Assembly (NCBI GenBank): GCA_002455335.1
Contig: DKKP01000322.1
Location: 499 to 28,011, forward strand
Reading direction: 5' to 3'
From: Anaerolineales bacterium UBA6663
Lineage (GTDB): Bacteria > Chloroflexota > Anaerolineae > Anaerolineales > UBA6663
Length of the DNA stretch: 27,513 bases
A program made the position numbers and the translations under genes. Of this stretch, positions 14,924 through 22,762 are shown piece by piece. Each line of letters starts with the position of its first letter. Position 1 is the first letter of the stretch. The notes beneath the pieces were generated by a model. The model saw only the letters and a list, made by a program, of their open reading frames with translations, did not search any database and had not been told where the DNA came from.

Positions 14924-17900
14924 TTAGCTCCCGGACCCCTGGGCGCCGAGGATGGCGCGGAGATCACGTTCGAGTTGTGGAAGCTCCGGCGGCGACACGT
15001 GGGTCCACGCCGCTTCGAGGCGAAGGATCGGGATCAGCAGAGGCCAGAAGTCGGCTTCGGCCGCCTCGCGAGCTCGCGCGAGGGCGCGCTGAGCGCCTGC
15101 GCGATCGCCGCCTAAGGAGAGCAGACCCGCCAGCGTGCAATGAGCCTCGGCGATCAGGGGCTGGTCAGGGCAGGCTGTCGCAAGGACGGAGGCCTCCTCA
15201 CAGGCCGCCACAGCGGCCTTGAGGTCGCGGGATCTTCCGCGCAGCTCCGCTTGGGCCAACAGGCCGCGCACCAGCGACGGCGCCTCGCCTGTGGCGCGGG
15301 CGCGATCGAGCACCGACCGCAGGTCATCCTGGAGCGAGACATCGATCTCGCCAAGGGCCCGGGTCTGCAGCCAGCCTGCTTGCACGGTCAATAGGAAGGT
15401 CGGCACCGCGGTGCGTTCGGCCGCCTGCCAGGCGCGCTCGTGCGCGACATACGACAGGGACAGGTCGCCGAGCAAACGCCATAGGTGCCCGGCTTGACCC
15501 GCTGCGCCCATTAGCACCGGGTGGATACCGGCCCGGGCCGCCGCGGCCTCGATCTGCGCCAGGCTCTCACAATCGTTCGGGCCGCGACGCGCTAATTCCA
15601 CCGTCGTCAGGTAATAGGCCATGAGAGTCTGACCGTAGCGTGTGCCGAGCTGAGTCGTGTGCGCCAGCCCCTGCTGAAAATCGCGTTTCGCAGCCTCGGC
15701 GTCGCCTCGCCGCAACAGTGCCGCACCCCGTCCGGCGTGTTTGCCCCACAGGCCCGGGACATACGCTTCGCCGACGACGTCGATTGCACGGGTGTACAGA
15801 TCGATGGCCTCACCATAGCGCCCGCGGTTCAGGCCGACCTGGCCGAGCATGGTCAACGCCGCAGCCTCGAGCCTTCGCAAACCCGAACTCCGGGTCAGAG
15901 CGACGGTCCGCTGCAATACGACCTCGGCCCGTGGGTACTCCTGAACAAAGACCAGCGCGGTGCCCAGATGGTTCAATGTCTGCGCGTACAGCGTGGACCG
16001 CGCACGATCAGATCGTTCGAGTTGCTCGAGCGTCAGGTCGAGATCGGTAACGGCTTCGCGTGTCTGGCCCAGCATCATGCGGCAGATGCCACGCAGGTTG
16101 AGCGCTGCCGCCTCCGCGGCCACATCACCGCCCGCACGAGCAAGCCGACTGGCCTCATCGGCACAATCGAGGCCTTCCTGCCAGCGATCGCACGCCGAGA
16201 GCACGAGCGCCTTGAGCGTCAACGCCTGGCAGGTCAGTGTCGGATAAGCCCGGCAATACGGCAGGGCTTCGGCCAACAACGCCAATGCGTCTTCGGCCCG
16301 ACCCTCGTAGTGAGCCAGGGTGGCGCGAAGCACAGACGCCCTGGCCAGTATCTCCCGCGCCGGATGCGCCGGATCACGCCCGGCCAACAGCGCCCGGTCG
16401 ATCAGGGAGCGCGCCTCCGCGAAAGCCGCCAGATCCGTAAATGCTTCGGCTTGCCGCAGCCAGTACGGAGCGGCCCGTTCCGGGTCGCCTGCGGCATCGT
16501 AGTGTCGGGCGATCCTTCCTGCCGCTTCCCGATCCTGTCCGTATAGGCGTTCGAGGGTTCGTGCGGCGGCCGCGTGGATAAGGCCGGCGCTTACCGGCGT
16601 CACCGCTTCGAGCAAGACGTCGTGGACCAGGTGATGGCTGAACGCGTAGTCGCCCTGCTCAGAGTGCCCGGCCGACACGAGCCAGCGCCGTGCCAGCAGC
16701 GGGTCAAGCGCGGCTTCGAACCGATGATCCGGCCACCCCAAGACGGCCTGTAACTCGCGCTCGAGCACCGAGAACCCAAGCACGGCAGCGGCGTCGAGCG
16801 CGGCACGAGGCTCGGGGCCTAGCCGCTCCACACGTACCTTGAGCGCGGCTCGCAAACTCAGCGGCGCGCGGCCGGCCGCGCCCTCGGGCAAGGCGTCGCT
16901 CAGGCTGTCGAGTGCTTCCCGCAACAATAGCGGAAGCCCGCCCGAATACTGTGCCAGTTCGGAGACCAACGCACCCGTGAGCGGCGCTCCGGTCGCAGCT
17001 CGAGCGCCTGCGTCTGCAGACACGAACGCCTCGACCTCGGTCGGGGTGAAGGGCGCGAGAGCGCAATCGCTCGCGCATCGTTTTTGCCGTAGCGAGCGCT
17101 TCAGTGCCGACACACCCTTGGCGCCGTCGTCTGGCACTCGCTGTGTTACCAACAACAGAACAGGCTGCGCCGAACACGTCTCGGCCAGTTCGGCGATCAA
17201 TTCAAGCGAGGCGGGGTCGCCCCAATGAGCGTCCTCGATCACGAGGATCAGCGGCCGAGCGCCCGCCAGCCGCAACACAGCCTGACGAATGGCGGACTGG
17301 AGATCGCCGGCGTTGGGTTGAGTGGGCGCAAGCAAATCCGGACGAAGGGTACTGAGATCCGGCACCAAGGGCACAAGGGCATTGAGCAATGCGGGCTGAA
17401 TCCCGGAGCTGTGGACCAGGACGGGCGCCGCGGCCATCAAGATCTGGCGCCACGGCTCATAAGGCGGGGGCGTGTCGGATCCACGTCGGTGTCGGCAATG
17501 CCCCCAATACACATGAACCGGATCCGGCAGCGCGGCCGATCGGTGCAATACCTCGCGCAGCAGGGCCGTCTTGCCCGCCCCGGCCTCACCGGATACGAAG
17601 ATGACTTGCCCATGGCCTCGGCTCAATCGCGCGAAGGCCTCCTCGAGTTGGCGCAGTTCGGCCCGGCGACCGACAAACGCGCTCTCGACCTGTGCCTGGC
17701 GCCGGTTCGCGCTCAGGCTGCGGTTATGCACAAGGTCAGCGTAGAGCGCCATGGTCTCGGGCAGCGGCAGCGTATCGAGTTCGGTCTGCAAACTGGACGC
17801 CAGAGCCTGGTACGTCTCGATGGCCGATTGTCGGTTGCCGGCGAGGGCCTGCAGCGTCATCTTCAAGCGGACGGATTCCTCATCCCACGGATCGAGATCG

Positions 17901-18424
17901 AGCAGTTTCCTGGCCCAGGCCTGTCCGGCGTCGGCAGCGCCCGACTGCGCCGCCTGCCATGCCAGCTCCTTGAGCAGCGACGCGTACCGCTGGCGCAGGC
18001 TCTCGCGACGACCGACGACGGCCTCGTCGTCGCCCAGGCTCGGCGCCAGCTCGCCTTCGTAGAGAACGGCGGCGCGTTCGGCCGCGCCGGTTTCAGCCGC
18101 GGCGGCCTCGAAGGCCCACATATCGCACCAGTCGCCTGCGTTTGGTATCCAGCCCAGATCGCGCGCAGAGACGTGCAGACGGTCGCGAGCTTCACCGGGC
18201 AAAGATGCTCGGAGGAGGTGCAGGTGTCGTCGGAGATTGCTGAGCGCGTCGGCTTCAGCAACATCCGGCCAAAGCGCAAAAGCCAAAGACTCGCGGGGAT
18301 GGAGCCGATTTGGCGAGAGGAGCAGTCGCACCAGCAGGCGCAGGGCGCCCGCCCGCCGCGGCAGGTCCACGGCCCGGCCGGCCCATTCGATCCGGATGTC
18401 CCCCAGGAGTTGAATCCGCAACAT
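14924..18424 (-). CDS. SARP-family regulator: winged helix, BTAD, AAA NTPase, TPR
   Basis: 1166 residues from ATG 18424; the 21-residue upstream extension of the frame is unlikely because a TAAAAT -10 lies in it. Domains in order: OmpR-type winged helix (1-90, starting MLRIQLLGDIRIEWAG, with RRHLHLLRASL); BTAD all-helical domain (about 100-235, ARKLLDLDPWDEESVRLKM); AAA/STAND NTPase with VGRRAELRQLEEAF at 251-264, Walker A GEAGAGKT at 279-286, and Walker B LILVIED ending at D398; then a long TPR region (about 700-1150; AAALNLRGICRMMLGQTREAV, LGQVGLNRGRYGEAIDLYTRA). Such proteins are usually transcription activators whose DNA-binding end is held in check by the NTPase-TPR part until a signal arrives. 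Downstream on the same strand are the WRGS protein and the beta-helix protein, likely targets or effectors. Confidence 0.93.
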   Translation of the reverse strand: MLRIQLLGDIRIEWAGRAVDLPRRAGALRLLVRLLLSPNRLHPRESLAFALWPDVAEADALSNLRRHLHLLRASLPGEARDRLHVSARDLGWIPNAGDWCDMWAFEAAAAETGAAERAAVLYEGELAPSLGDDEAVVGRRESLRQRYASLLKELAWQAAQSGAADAGQAWARKLLDLDPWDEESVRLKMTLQALAGNRQSAIETYQALASSLQTELDTLPLPETMALYADLVHNRSLSANRRQAQVESAFVGRRAELRQLEEAFARLSRGHGQVIFVSGEAGAGKTALLREVLHRSAALPDPVHVYWGHCRHRRGSDTPPPYEPWRQILMAAAPVLVHSSGIQPALLNALVPLVPDLSTLRPDLLAPTQPNAGDLQSAIRQAVLRLAGARPLILVIEDAHWGDPASLELIAELAETCSAQPVLLLVTQRVPDDGAKGVSALKRSLRQKRCASDCALAPFTPTEVEAFVSADAGARAATGAPLTGALVSELAQYSGGLPLLLREALDSLSDALPEGAAGRAPLSLRAALKVRVERLGPEPRAALDAAAVLGFSVLERELQAVLGWPDHRFEAALDPLLARRWLVSAGHSEQGDYAFSHHLVHDVLLEAVTPVSAGLIHAAAARTLERLYGQDREAAGRIARHYDAAGDPERAAPYWLRQAEAFTDLAAFAEARSLIDRALLAGRDPAHPAREILARASVLRATLAHYEGRAEDALALLAEALPYCRAYPTLTCQALTLKALVLSACDRWQEGLDCADEASRLARAGGDVAAEAAALNLRGICRMMLGQTREAVTDLDLTLEQLERSDRARSTLYAQTLNHLGTALVFVQEYPRAEVVLQRTVALTRSSGLRRLEAAALTMLGQVGLNRGRYGEAIDLYTRAIDVVGEAYVPGLWGKHAGRGAALLRRGDAEAAKRDFQQGLAHTTQLGTRYGQTLMAYYLTTVELARRGPNDCESLAQIEAAAARAGIHPVLMGAAGQAGHLWRLLGDLSLSYVAHERAWQAAERTAVPTFLLTVQAGWLQTRALGEIDVSLQDDLRSVLDRARATGEAPSLVRGLLAQAELRGRSRDLKAAVAACEEASVLATACPDQPLIAEAHCTLAGLLSLGGDRAGAQRALARAREAAEADFWPLLIPILRLEAAWTHVSPPELPQLERDLRAILGAQGSGS

Positions 18425-18440
18425 CGCTACACGCGGGGCG

Positions 18441-18446
18441 ATTTTA
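18441..18446 (-). promoter_or_regulatory. -10 element TAAAAT for SARP gene
   Basis: TAAAAT on the minus strand ends 16 bases before ATG 18424, which has no Shine-Dalgarno site, so the leader would be very short. Confidence 0.4.
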
Positions 18447-18462
18447 CTCCAGCCGAACGTGT

Positions 18463-18475
18463 TATACTGATCAGT
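18463..18475 (+). promoter_or_regulatory. -10 TATACT overlapping palindrome ACTGATCAGT
   Basis: TATACT (18463-18468) is a plausible -10 for ttuB. The perfect 10-bp palindrome ACTGATCAGT (18466-18475) overlaps it, about 42 bp from the SARP start on the other strand. A bound protein could control both directions; the SARP protein itself is one candidate. Confidence 0.4.
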
Positions 18476-18543
18476 CACACCTTGCACCGGCCTTTTTCGG
18501 GCCGCCGGAGCGCTGCCCGCGCTTCGGCTTGCAGGAAGGTCCT

Positions 18544-18747
18544 ATGGAAAAAGTGACTCTGAAGTACCGCAACCAGCAGTGGGAGCTGCAGGCCGGCATG
18601 ACCGCGCGCGACGCGATCAAGAAGACCGGTCTGCATCCCGAGTCGGTCCTGATCGTCATCGATGGCGAGCTACAGACCGACGATGTCATCCTCAAACCCG
18701 GCCAGCAAGTCAAGCTGGTAGCCGTGGTATCGGGCGGCGCGGCCTGA
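18544..18747 (+). CDS. ttuB: Ubiquitin-like sulfur carrier, TtuB/ThiS/MoaD type
   Basis: 67 residues from ATG 18544, with AGGAAGG at 18533-18539. Its size and beta-grasp pattern (VTLKYRNQQWELQAG, ARDAIKKTGLHPESVLIVIDGEL, DDVILKPGQQVKLVAVVSGG) match small sulfur carriers. These are adenylated at a C-terminal Gly-Gly, thiocarboxylated, and hand sulfur to a partner enzyme. The partner here is ttuA directly downstream, so the likely role is sulfur donor for 2-thiouridine (s2T54) in tRNA, as in Thermus TtuB. Unlike mature carriers it does not end in Gly-Gly: G64-G65 are followed by Ala-Ala, so two residues would have to be removed before activation. ThiS or MoaD roles cannot be excluded, but no thiazole or molybdopterin genes are nearby. 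Confidence 0.85.
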   Translation: MEKVTLKYRNQQWELQAGMTARDAIKKTGLHPESVLIVIDGELQTDDVILKPGQQVKLVAVVSGGAA

Positions 18748-18766
18748 CCGGCGAGGAGACGATGCC

Positions 18767-19732
18767 ATGAAATGCCGAAAATGCGGTGAGAAAGCCGTGA
18801 TCAACATGCGCCAACACAAGCTGGCGCTCTGCCGCGAGCACTACCTCGCCTGGCTGCCTGAACAGGTCGAACGTTTCATCGAGAAGTACCGGATGTTCAC
18901 GCGCGACGAGAAGGTGCTTGTCGCGGTGTCGGGCGGCAAAGACTCGCTTGGGCTGTGGCACATCCTCAAGACGCTTGGCTACAACACCGAGGGGCTCTAC
19001 ATCGGCCTGGGCATCGACGGCGGCGCCGGCTATTCTGATGAATCGCAGACGCTGAGCGAATCGTTTGCGCGCGAGCACGGCCTGACGCTACATGTTGTGG
19101 ACATCGACCGCACCTACGGCGCCACGATCCCCGAACTGGCCGTGATCAGCAACCGCGGCCAGGGCAAGCCCTGTTCGGTCTGCGGGCTCAACAAACGCTA
19201 TCTATTCAACCGCGTCGCGCTCGAGGGCGGGTTCGACGTGATCGTCACGGGCCACAACCTCGACGACGAGGTCGCCGTGCTGATGCAGAACACGTTCAAC
19301 TGGGCCGGCGGCTATCTCGCACGACAGGCGCCTGTGTTGCCTGGCGGCGAAGGGCTGTCGCGCAAGGCCAAGCCGCTCTGCCGGATCTACGAGCGCGAAA
19401 TGACGGCCTACTGTCTGTTGACCGGCATCGAGTACATCTACGCCGAGTGCCCGCACGCGGTGGGTTCGACCACGATCTACTACAAAGAGATCCTCAACCA
19501 GATGGAGACCGACCGGCCGGGCACCAAACTCCAATACTACGTCAGCTTCCTGGAAGCCAAGAAGGCCGGGCTGTTCGCCAGCGTCGAGGACAAGGCCTCG
19601 CTACATCCGTGCGATCGCTGCGGCCAGCCGACATCGGCGCCGGATACTTGCGCCTGGTGTCGGATGTGGGATCGCGTCAGGCTGGTCAAGACCACTGTGC
19701 CCGCGGCTCCGGAGAGCATTCGCCTTCTCTGA
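18767..19732 (+). CDS. ttuA: tRNA 2-thiouridine synthetase TtuA (TtcA/Ncs6 family)
   Basis: 321 residues, close to the Thermus TtuA length. It adenylates the C2 carbonyl of U54/T54 in tRNA and replaces oxygen with sulfur from the carrier protein. All expected sites are visible: N-terminal zinc finger C3, C6, C22, H25; PP-loop SGGKDS at 55-60; the three Fe-S ligands C136, C139 (CSVCGLNKR) and C228 (ECPHA); GHNLDDEVA at 162-170; and the C-terminal zinc finger C282, C285, C295, C298. It follows ttuB by 19 bp with GAGGAG at 18753-18758, so they form one operon. The E1-like activator (TtuC/MoeB type) and a sulfur-providing rhodanese are not in the window. Confidence 0.95.
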   Translation: MKCRKCGEKAVINMRQHKLALCREHYLAWLPEQVERFIEKYRMFTRDEKVLVAVSGGKDSLGLWHILKTLGYNTEGLYIGLGIDGGAGYSDESQTLSESFAREHGLTLHVVDIDRTYGATIPELAVISNRGQGKPCSVCGLNKRYLFNRVALEGGFDVIVTGHNLDDEVAVLMQNTFNWAGGYLARQAPVLPGGEGLSRKAKPLCRIYEREMTAYCLLTGIEYIYAECPHAVGSTTIYYKEILNQMETDRPGTKLQYYVSFLEAKKAGLFASVEDKASLHPCDRCGQPTSAPDTCAWCRMWDRVRLVKTTVPAAPESIRLL

Positions 19733-19745
19733 GGGCCGCGACGCT

Positions 19746-19751
19746 TACAAT
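19746..19751 (+). promoter_or_regulatory. -10 element TACAAT for the queuosine-precursor transporter gene
   Basis: TACAAT lies 13 bp after the ttuA stop and ends 14 bases before ATG 19766. No Shine-Dalgarno site is evident, so a near-leaderless internal transcript is likely. Confidence 0.4.
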
Positions 19752-19765
19752 ACGGGCACCAGCCG

Positions 19766-20419
19766 ATGTCTTCTTTTCGCTTTCTCGATCGCATCACCGG
19801 TCTGTTTGTGGCCGTGCTGATCATCTCGAACATCGCCTCGGTCAAGATCGTGACGGTCGGGCCTTTCACGTTCGACGGCGGCACGCTGCTCTTCCCACTT
19901 GCTTACATCTTTGGCGACGTGCTCACCGAAGTCTACGGCTTCCGGGCCGGGCGGCGCGTGATCTGGACGGGTTTTGCGGCGCTCGCGCTGCTCGTGGTGA
20001 CGCTGGCGCTTGTCGACCGATTACCGCCTGAAAGCACGGCGTTCACGGCCGTGCTTGGCCAGGCCCCGCGGATCGCGCTTGCCAGCCTGATCGCCTATTG
20101 GGCCGGCGAATTCACCAACTCGATCGTGCTCGCGCGGATGAAGGTCGCCACGGGCGGGCGCTGGCTCTGGACGCGCACGATCGGCTCTACGCTGGTCGGC
20201 CAGGCCGTGGACACAACGGTCTTTGTGGTCGTCGCCTTCTATGGCGTATTGCCCGACGGCGACGTGACCGCCATTTTGATCTCGAACTATGTGTTCAAGG
20301 TCGCCGTCGAAACCGCGCTGACGCCCCTGACCTATGCGGTCGTCACGGCGCTCAAGCGCGCCGAGGGCGTTGACGCCTTCGATCGCGACACCGATTTCAA
20401 CCCGCTGGTGCTGCAGTGA
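19766..20419 (+). CDS. yhhQ: Queuosine precursor transporter, YhhQ/QPTR family
   Basis: 217 residues with about six membrane helices. The family hallmarks are present: ISNIASVKIVTVGPFTFDGGTLLFP, then YIFGDVLTEVYGF with the conserved acidic pair, FTNSIVLARMKVATGG, and TIGSTLVGQAVDTTVF. The E. coli homologue takes up preQ0 and preQ1 for queuosine synthesis at tRNA position 34. No queuosine synthesis genes (tgt, queA) are in the window, so the precise base carried is inferred from the family. It sits directly after ttuA, adding to a tRNA-modification theme, and stops 33 bp before era. Confidence 0.92.
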   Translation: MSSFRFLDRITGLFVAVLIISNIASVKIVTVGPFTFDGGTLLFPLAYIFGDVLTEVYGFRAGRRVIWTGFAALALLVVTLALVDRLPPESTAFTAVLGQAPRIALASLIAYWAGEFTNSIVLARMKVATGGRWLWTRTIGSTLVGQAVDTTVFVVVAFYGVLPDGDVTAILISNYVFKVAVETALTPLTYAVVTALKRAEGVDAFDRDTDFNPLVLQ

Positions 20420-20452
20420 CCGGCAGCCGACCGGTTCCGAACGGAGTACTGA

Positions 20453-21364
20453 ATGAACGCTGAACCACTGAAAGCCGGCTTTGTGGCCGTCGTCGGCCGG
20501 CCAAACGTCGGCAAGAGCTCGCTGATCAACGCGCTGCTCGGGCAGAAGATCGCGATCGTCTCGGCCAAACCTCAAACCACGCGCCGTAATCAACTGGGCA
20601 TCCTCACCGACCCCGGCGTGCAGATCGTGTTTGTCGATACGCCCGGGCTGCACGAGCCGCGCAACCCGCTCGGCGCGTACATGATGGATTCCGCCGGCCG
20701 TGCGCTCGCCGACGCCGACGCGGTCTTGTGGATCGTCGACGTCAGCGTCGCGCCGACAGGCGGCGATCGGCATGCCGTAACGCGCGTCCTCGAGGCGGCG
20801 CCCAGGGCGCCCAAGGTGCTGGCGCTCAACAAAAGCGACAAACTCAAGCCCGCGCAAGTGCTTACGCACACCGCGGCCTACCGGGCGATGTTGCCGGATG
20901 CCGCCTGGATGCTTGTCTCGGCCACGCGCGGCGACAACCTGGCGGAGATCCGGGCCATGCTCGTCGCGGCGCTGCCCGAGAGCCCGGCCCTGCTCTACCC
21001 CGAAGACGAGGTCACACAGACGCATCTGCGCGACCTCGCGGGCGAGTTGATCCGCGAGGCGGCGCTCCACGCGCTCGAGCAAGAGGTGCCGCACGGCATT
21101 GCCGTCGACGTGATCGACTACGACGAGAGCCAGCCCGACGAGGTGCGCATCAGCGCCGAGGTGATCGTCGAGCGCGACACGCACAAGGCCATCGTCATCG
21201 GCAAAGGCGGGACGATGCTTCAGCGCATCGGCACCCAGGCGCGACGCGAGATCGAGGACCTGCTCGGCGCGCACGTCTACCTCGATCTACATGTCAAGGT
21301 CGAGCCCGGCTGGCGCGACAACGCGCGGCAGGTGCGTCGGCTGGGGTACAGGCCGGAGGAGTAA
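20453..21364 (+). CDS. era: GTPase Era
   Basis: 303 residues, the standard Era size. Era binds the 3' end of 16S rRNA and monitors 30S assembly. The GTPase motifs are G1 GRPNVGKS (15-22), switch/G2 AKPQTTRRNQ, G3 VDTPGLHE, G4 NKSD and G5-like VSATRGDN; the C-terminal KH domain has VIVERDTHKAIVIGKGG, EIEDLLGAHVYLDLHVKV and the typical ending. A CGGAG site lies about eight bases before ATG 20453. The TAA stop overlaps the purB start by one base (TAATG), so the two are translationally linked, an unusual pairing of ribosome assembly with purine synthesis. Confidence 0.98.
   Translation: MNAEPLKAGFVAVVGRPNVGKSSLINALLGQKIAIVSAKPQTTRRNQLGILTDPGVQIVFVDTPGLHEPRNPLGAYMMDSAGRALADADAVLWIVDVSVAPTGGDRHAVTRVLEAAPRAPKVLALNKSDKLKPAQVLTHTAAYRAMLPDAAWMLVSATRGDNLAEIRAMLVAALPESPALLYPEDEVTQTHLRDLAGELIREAALHALEQEVPHGIAVDVIDYDESQPDEVRISAEVIVERDTHKAIVIGKGGTMLQRIGTQARREIEDLLGAHVYLDLHVKVEPGWRDNARQVRRLGYRPEE
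21355..21361 (+). promoter_or_regulatory. GGAGGAG ribosome binding site inside the era 3' end for purB
   Basis: GGAGGAG lies just before the TAATG junction; the spacing to ATG 21364 is only two bases, short of the ideal, which suggests re-initiation by ribosomes finishing era. Confidence 0.6.
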
Positions 21365-22755
21365 TGACCGAACTCGACTTCCCCTTTAGCAAGCGCTACG
21401 GCTCGGATGAAATGCGAGCCGTTTGGTCCGACGACCATAAGCGCCGATTGTGGCGCCGGATCTGGGTGGCACTGGCGCGGGCGCAGACGAAAGCCGGGCT
21501 GGTCACGCCCGAGCAGGCGCAGGATCTGGCCGACCACGCCGACGTGCTCAACACAGCGCGGGCGCTCGAGATCGAGGCCGAGATCGGCCACGACGTGATG
21601 GCCGAGGTGCGCGCCTTCGCCGAGCAATGCCCCGTAGGCGGCGGGATCATCCACTGGGGCGCCACAAGCGCCGACATCACCGACAACGCCGATGTGCTGC
21701 GGCTTCGCGACGCGCTCTCGCTCGTGTCTGCCCGTTTGAAGACGGTGCTGGCCGATCTTTCGGCCCTCATCGAGACGCACGCCGAGTTGGCCTGCATGGC
21801 CTACACGCACTTGCAACCGGCCGAGCCAACGACTGTCGGGTATCGCTTGGCTGTCTACGCGCAGGATCTGCTCGAACATGAACGTGCGTTAGCCGATCTG
21901 GTGGGCGCGCTGCGCGGCAAGGGGCTCAAAGGCGCAGTCGGCACGCAGGCCTCGTACGGCGAGATGCTGGCCGGCACGGGCGTCACCCCGCGCGAACTCG
22001 AGGCGCAGGTTCTGCAGGCGCTTGGGCTCGGGGCTTACACGATCGCAACCCAGACCTACCCGCGCGTGCAGGATTACACGGTGCTGGCGACGTTGGCGGG
22101 CCTGGCGGCCTCGCTCCATAAATTCGCGTTCGATCTGCGCGTGTTGCAGTCGGCGGGTTTCGGCGAGATGGCCGAGCCCTTCGGGGCCAAGCAGGTCGGC
22201 TCGAGCGCGATGCCGTTCAAACGCAACCCGATCAACGCCGAAAAGATCTGTTCGCTCGCGCGGCTCGTCGCCGCTCTGCCGCACATCGCCTGGGAAAACG
22301 CGGCCGACTCGTTGCTCGAACGCACGCTTGACGACTCGGCCAACCGTCGGGCGGCCTTCCCGGAGGCGTTTCTGGCGACGGACGAAATGCTACGCACCGC
22401 CCATCGCATCCTGGCCGGGTTGCGAGTCAACGAGGAGGCTTGCGCGGCCAACCTCGCGCGCTTTGGCCCGTTCGCCGCGACCGAACGCGTGCTGATGGCG
22501 GCCGTCCGCGCGGGGGCCGACCGCCAGGTCATGCACGAACGCCTTCGCGAACACAGCCTGAAGGCCTGGGCCGTGATCCACACTGGCCAGCCGAATCCAC
22601 TGGCGGGTGCGCTGGGTGGCGACACTCAAATCCTGCGCTACATCCAGCCGGCGCGGCTCAAGGATTTGATGCAGGCCGAGGCCTACACAGGCACAGCGGC
22701 TGAACGCGCGCGCAGCGTCGCGACAACGATCCGCAGCCGACTGGACCTGGGCTGA
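21364..22755 (+). CDS. purB: Adenylosuccinate lyase
   Basis: 463 residues from ATG 21364; the open frame continues upstream inside era, but that part is Arg-rich noise. The enzyme releases fumarate from SAICAR and from adenylosuccinate in purine synthesis. Fumarase/aspartase-superfamily regions are all present: TSADITDN (101-108), the THLQPAEPTT histidine region (H149), and the signature loop GSSAMPFKRNP (279-289), whose serine is the catalytic base. KRNP distinguishes purB-type lyases. It is linked to era by TAATG and is convergent with the kinase gene at a 7-bp gap. Confidence 0.97.
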   Translation: MTELDFPFSKRYGSDEMRAVWSDDHKRRLWRRIWVALARAQTKAGLVTPEQAQDLADHADVLNTARALEIEAEIGHDVMAEVRAFAEQCPVGGGIIHWGATSADITDNADVLRLRDALSLVSARLKTVLADLSALIETHAELACMAYTHLQPAEPTTVGYRLAVYAQDLLEHERALADLVGALRGKGLKGAVGTQASYGEMLAGTGVTPRELEAQVLQALGLGAYTIATQTYPRVQDYTVLATLAGLAASLHKFAFDLRVLQSAGFGEMAEPFGAKQVGSSAMPFKRNPINAEKICSLARLVAALPHIAWENAADSLLERTLDDSANRRAAFPEAFLATDEMLRTAHRILAGLRVNEEACAANLARFGPFAATERVLMAAVRAGADRQVMHERLREHSLKAWAVIHTGQPNPLAGALGGDTQILRYIQPARLKDLMQAEAYTGTAAERARSVATTIRSRLDLG

Positions 22756-22762
22756 GGGGGAT

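Noticed and set aside
14572..14967. N-terminal extension of the beta-helix protein frame
   Set aside because: Arg/Pro-rich; a strong ribosome binding site and a true signal peptide begin at ATG 14571, and the region codes for the WRGS protein in another frame.
17225..18556. 443-aa plus-strand open frame opposite the SARP gene
   Set aside because: Composition is Arg/Gln/His-rich without family motifs; the minus-strand SARP protein has clear winged-helix, BTAD and Walker motifs over the same bases.
20021..21274. 417-aa minus-strand open frame opposite yhhQ and era
   Set aside because: It is a shadow of two highly conserved genes; the sequence is His/Asp/Arg-rich with no motif.
20728..21363. 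Upstream extension of the purB frame
   Set aside because: Overlaps era and is Arg-rich; adenylosuccinate lyase homology begins at ATG 21364, with GGAGGAG just upstream.
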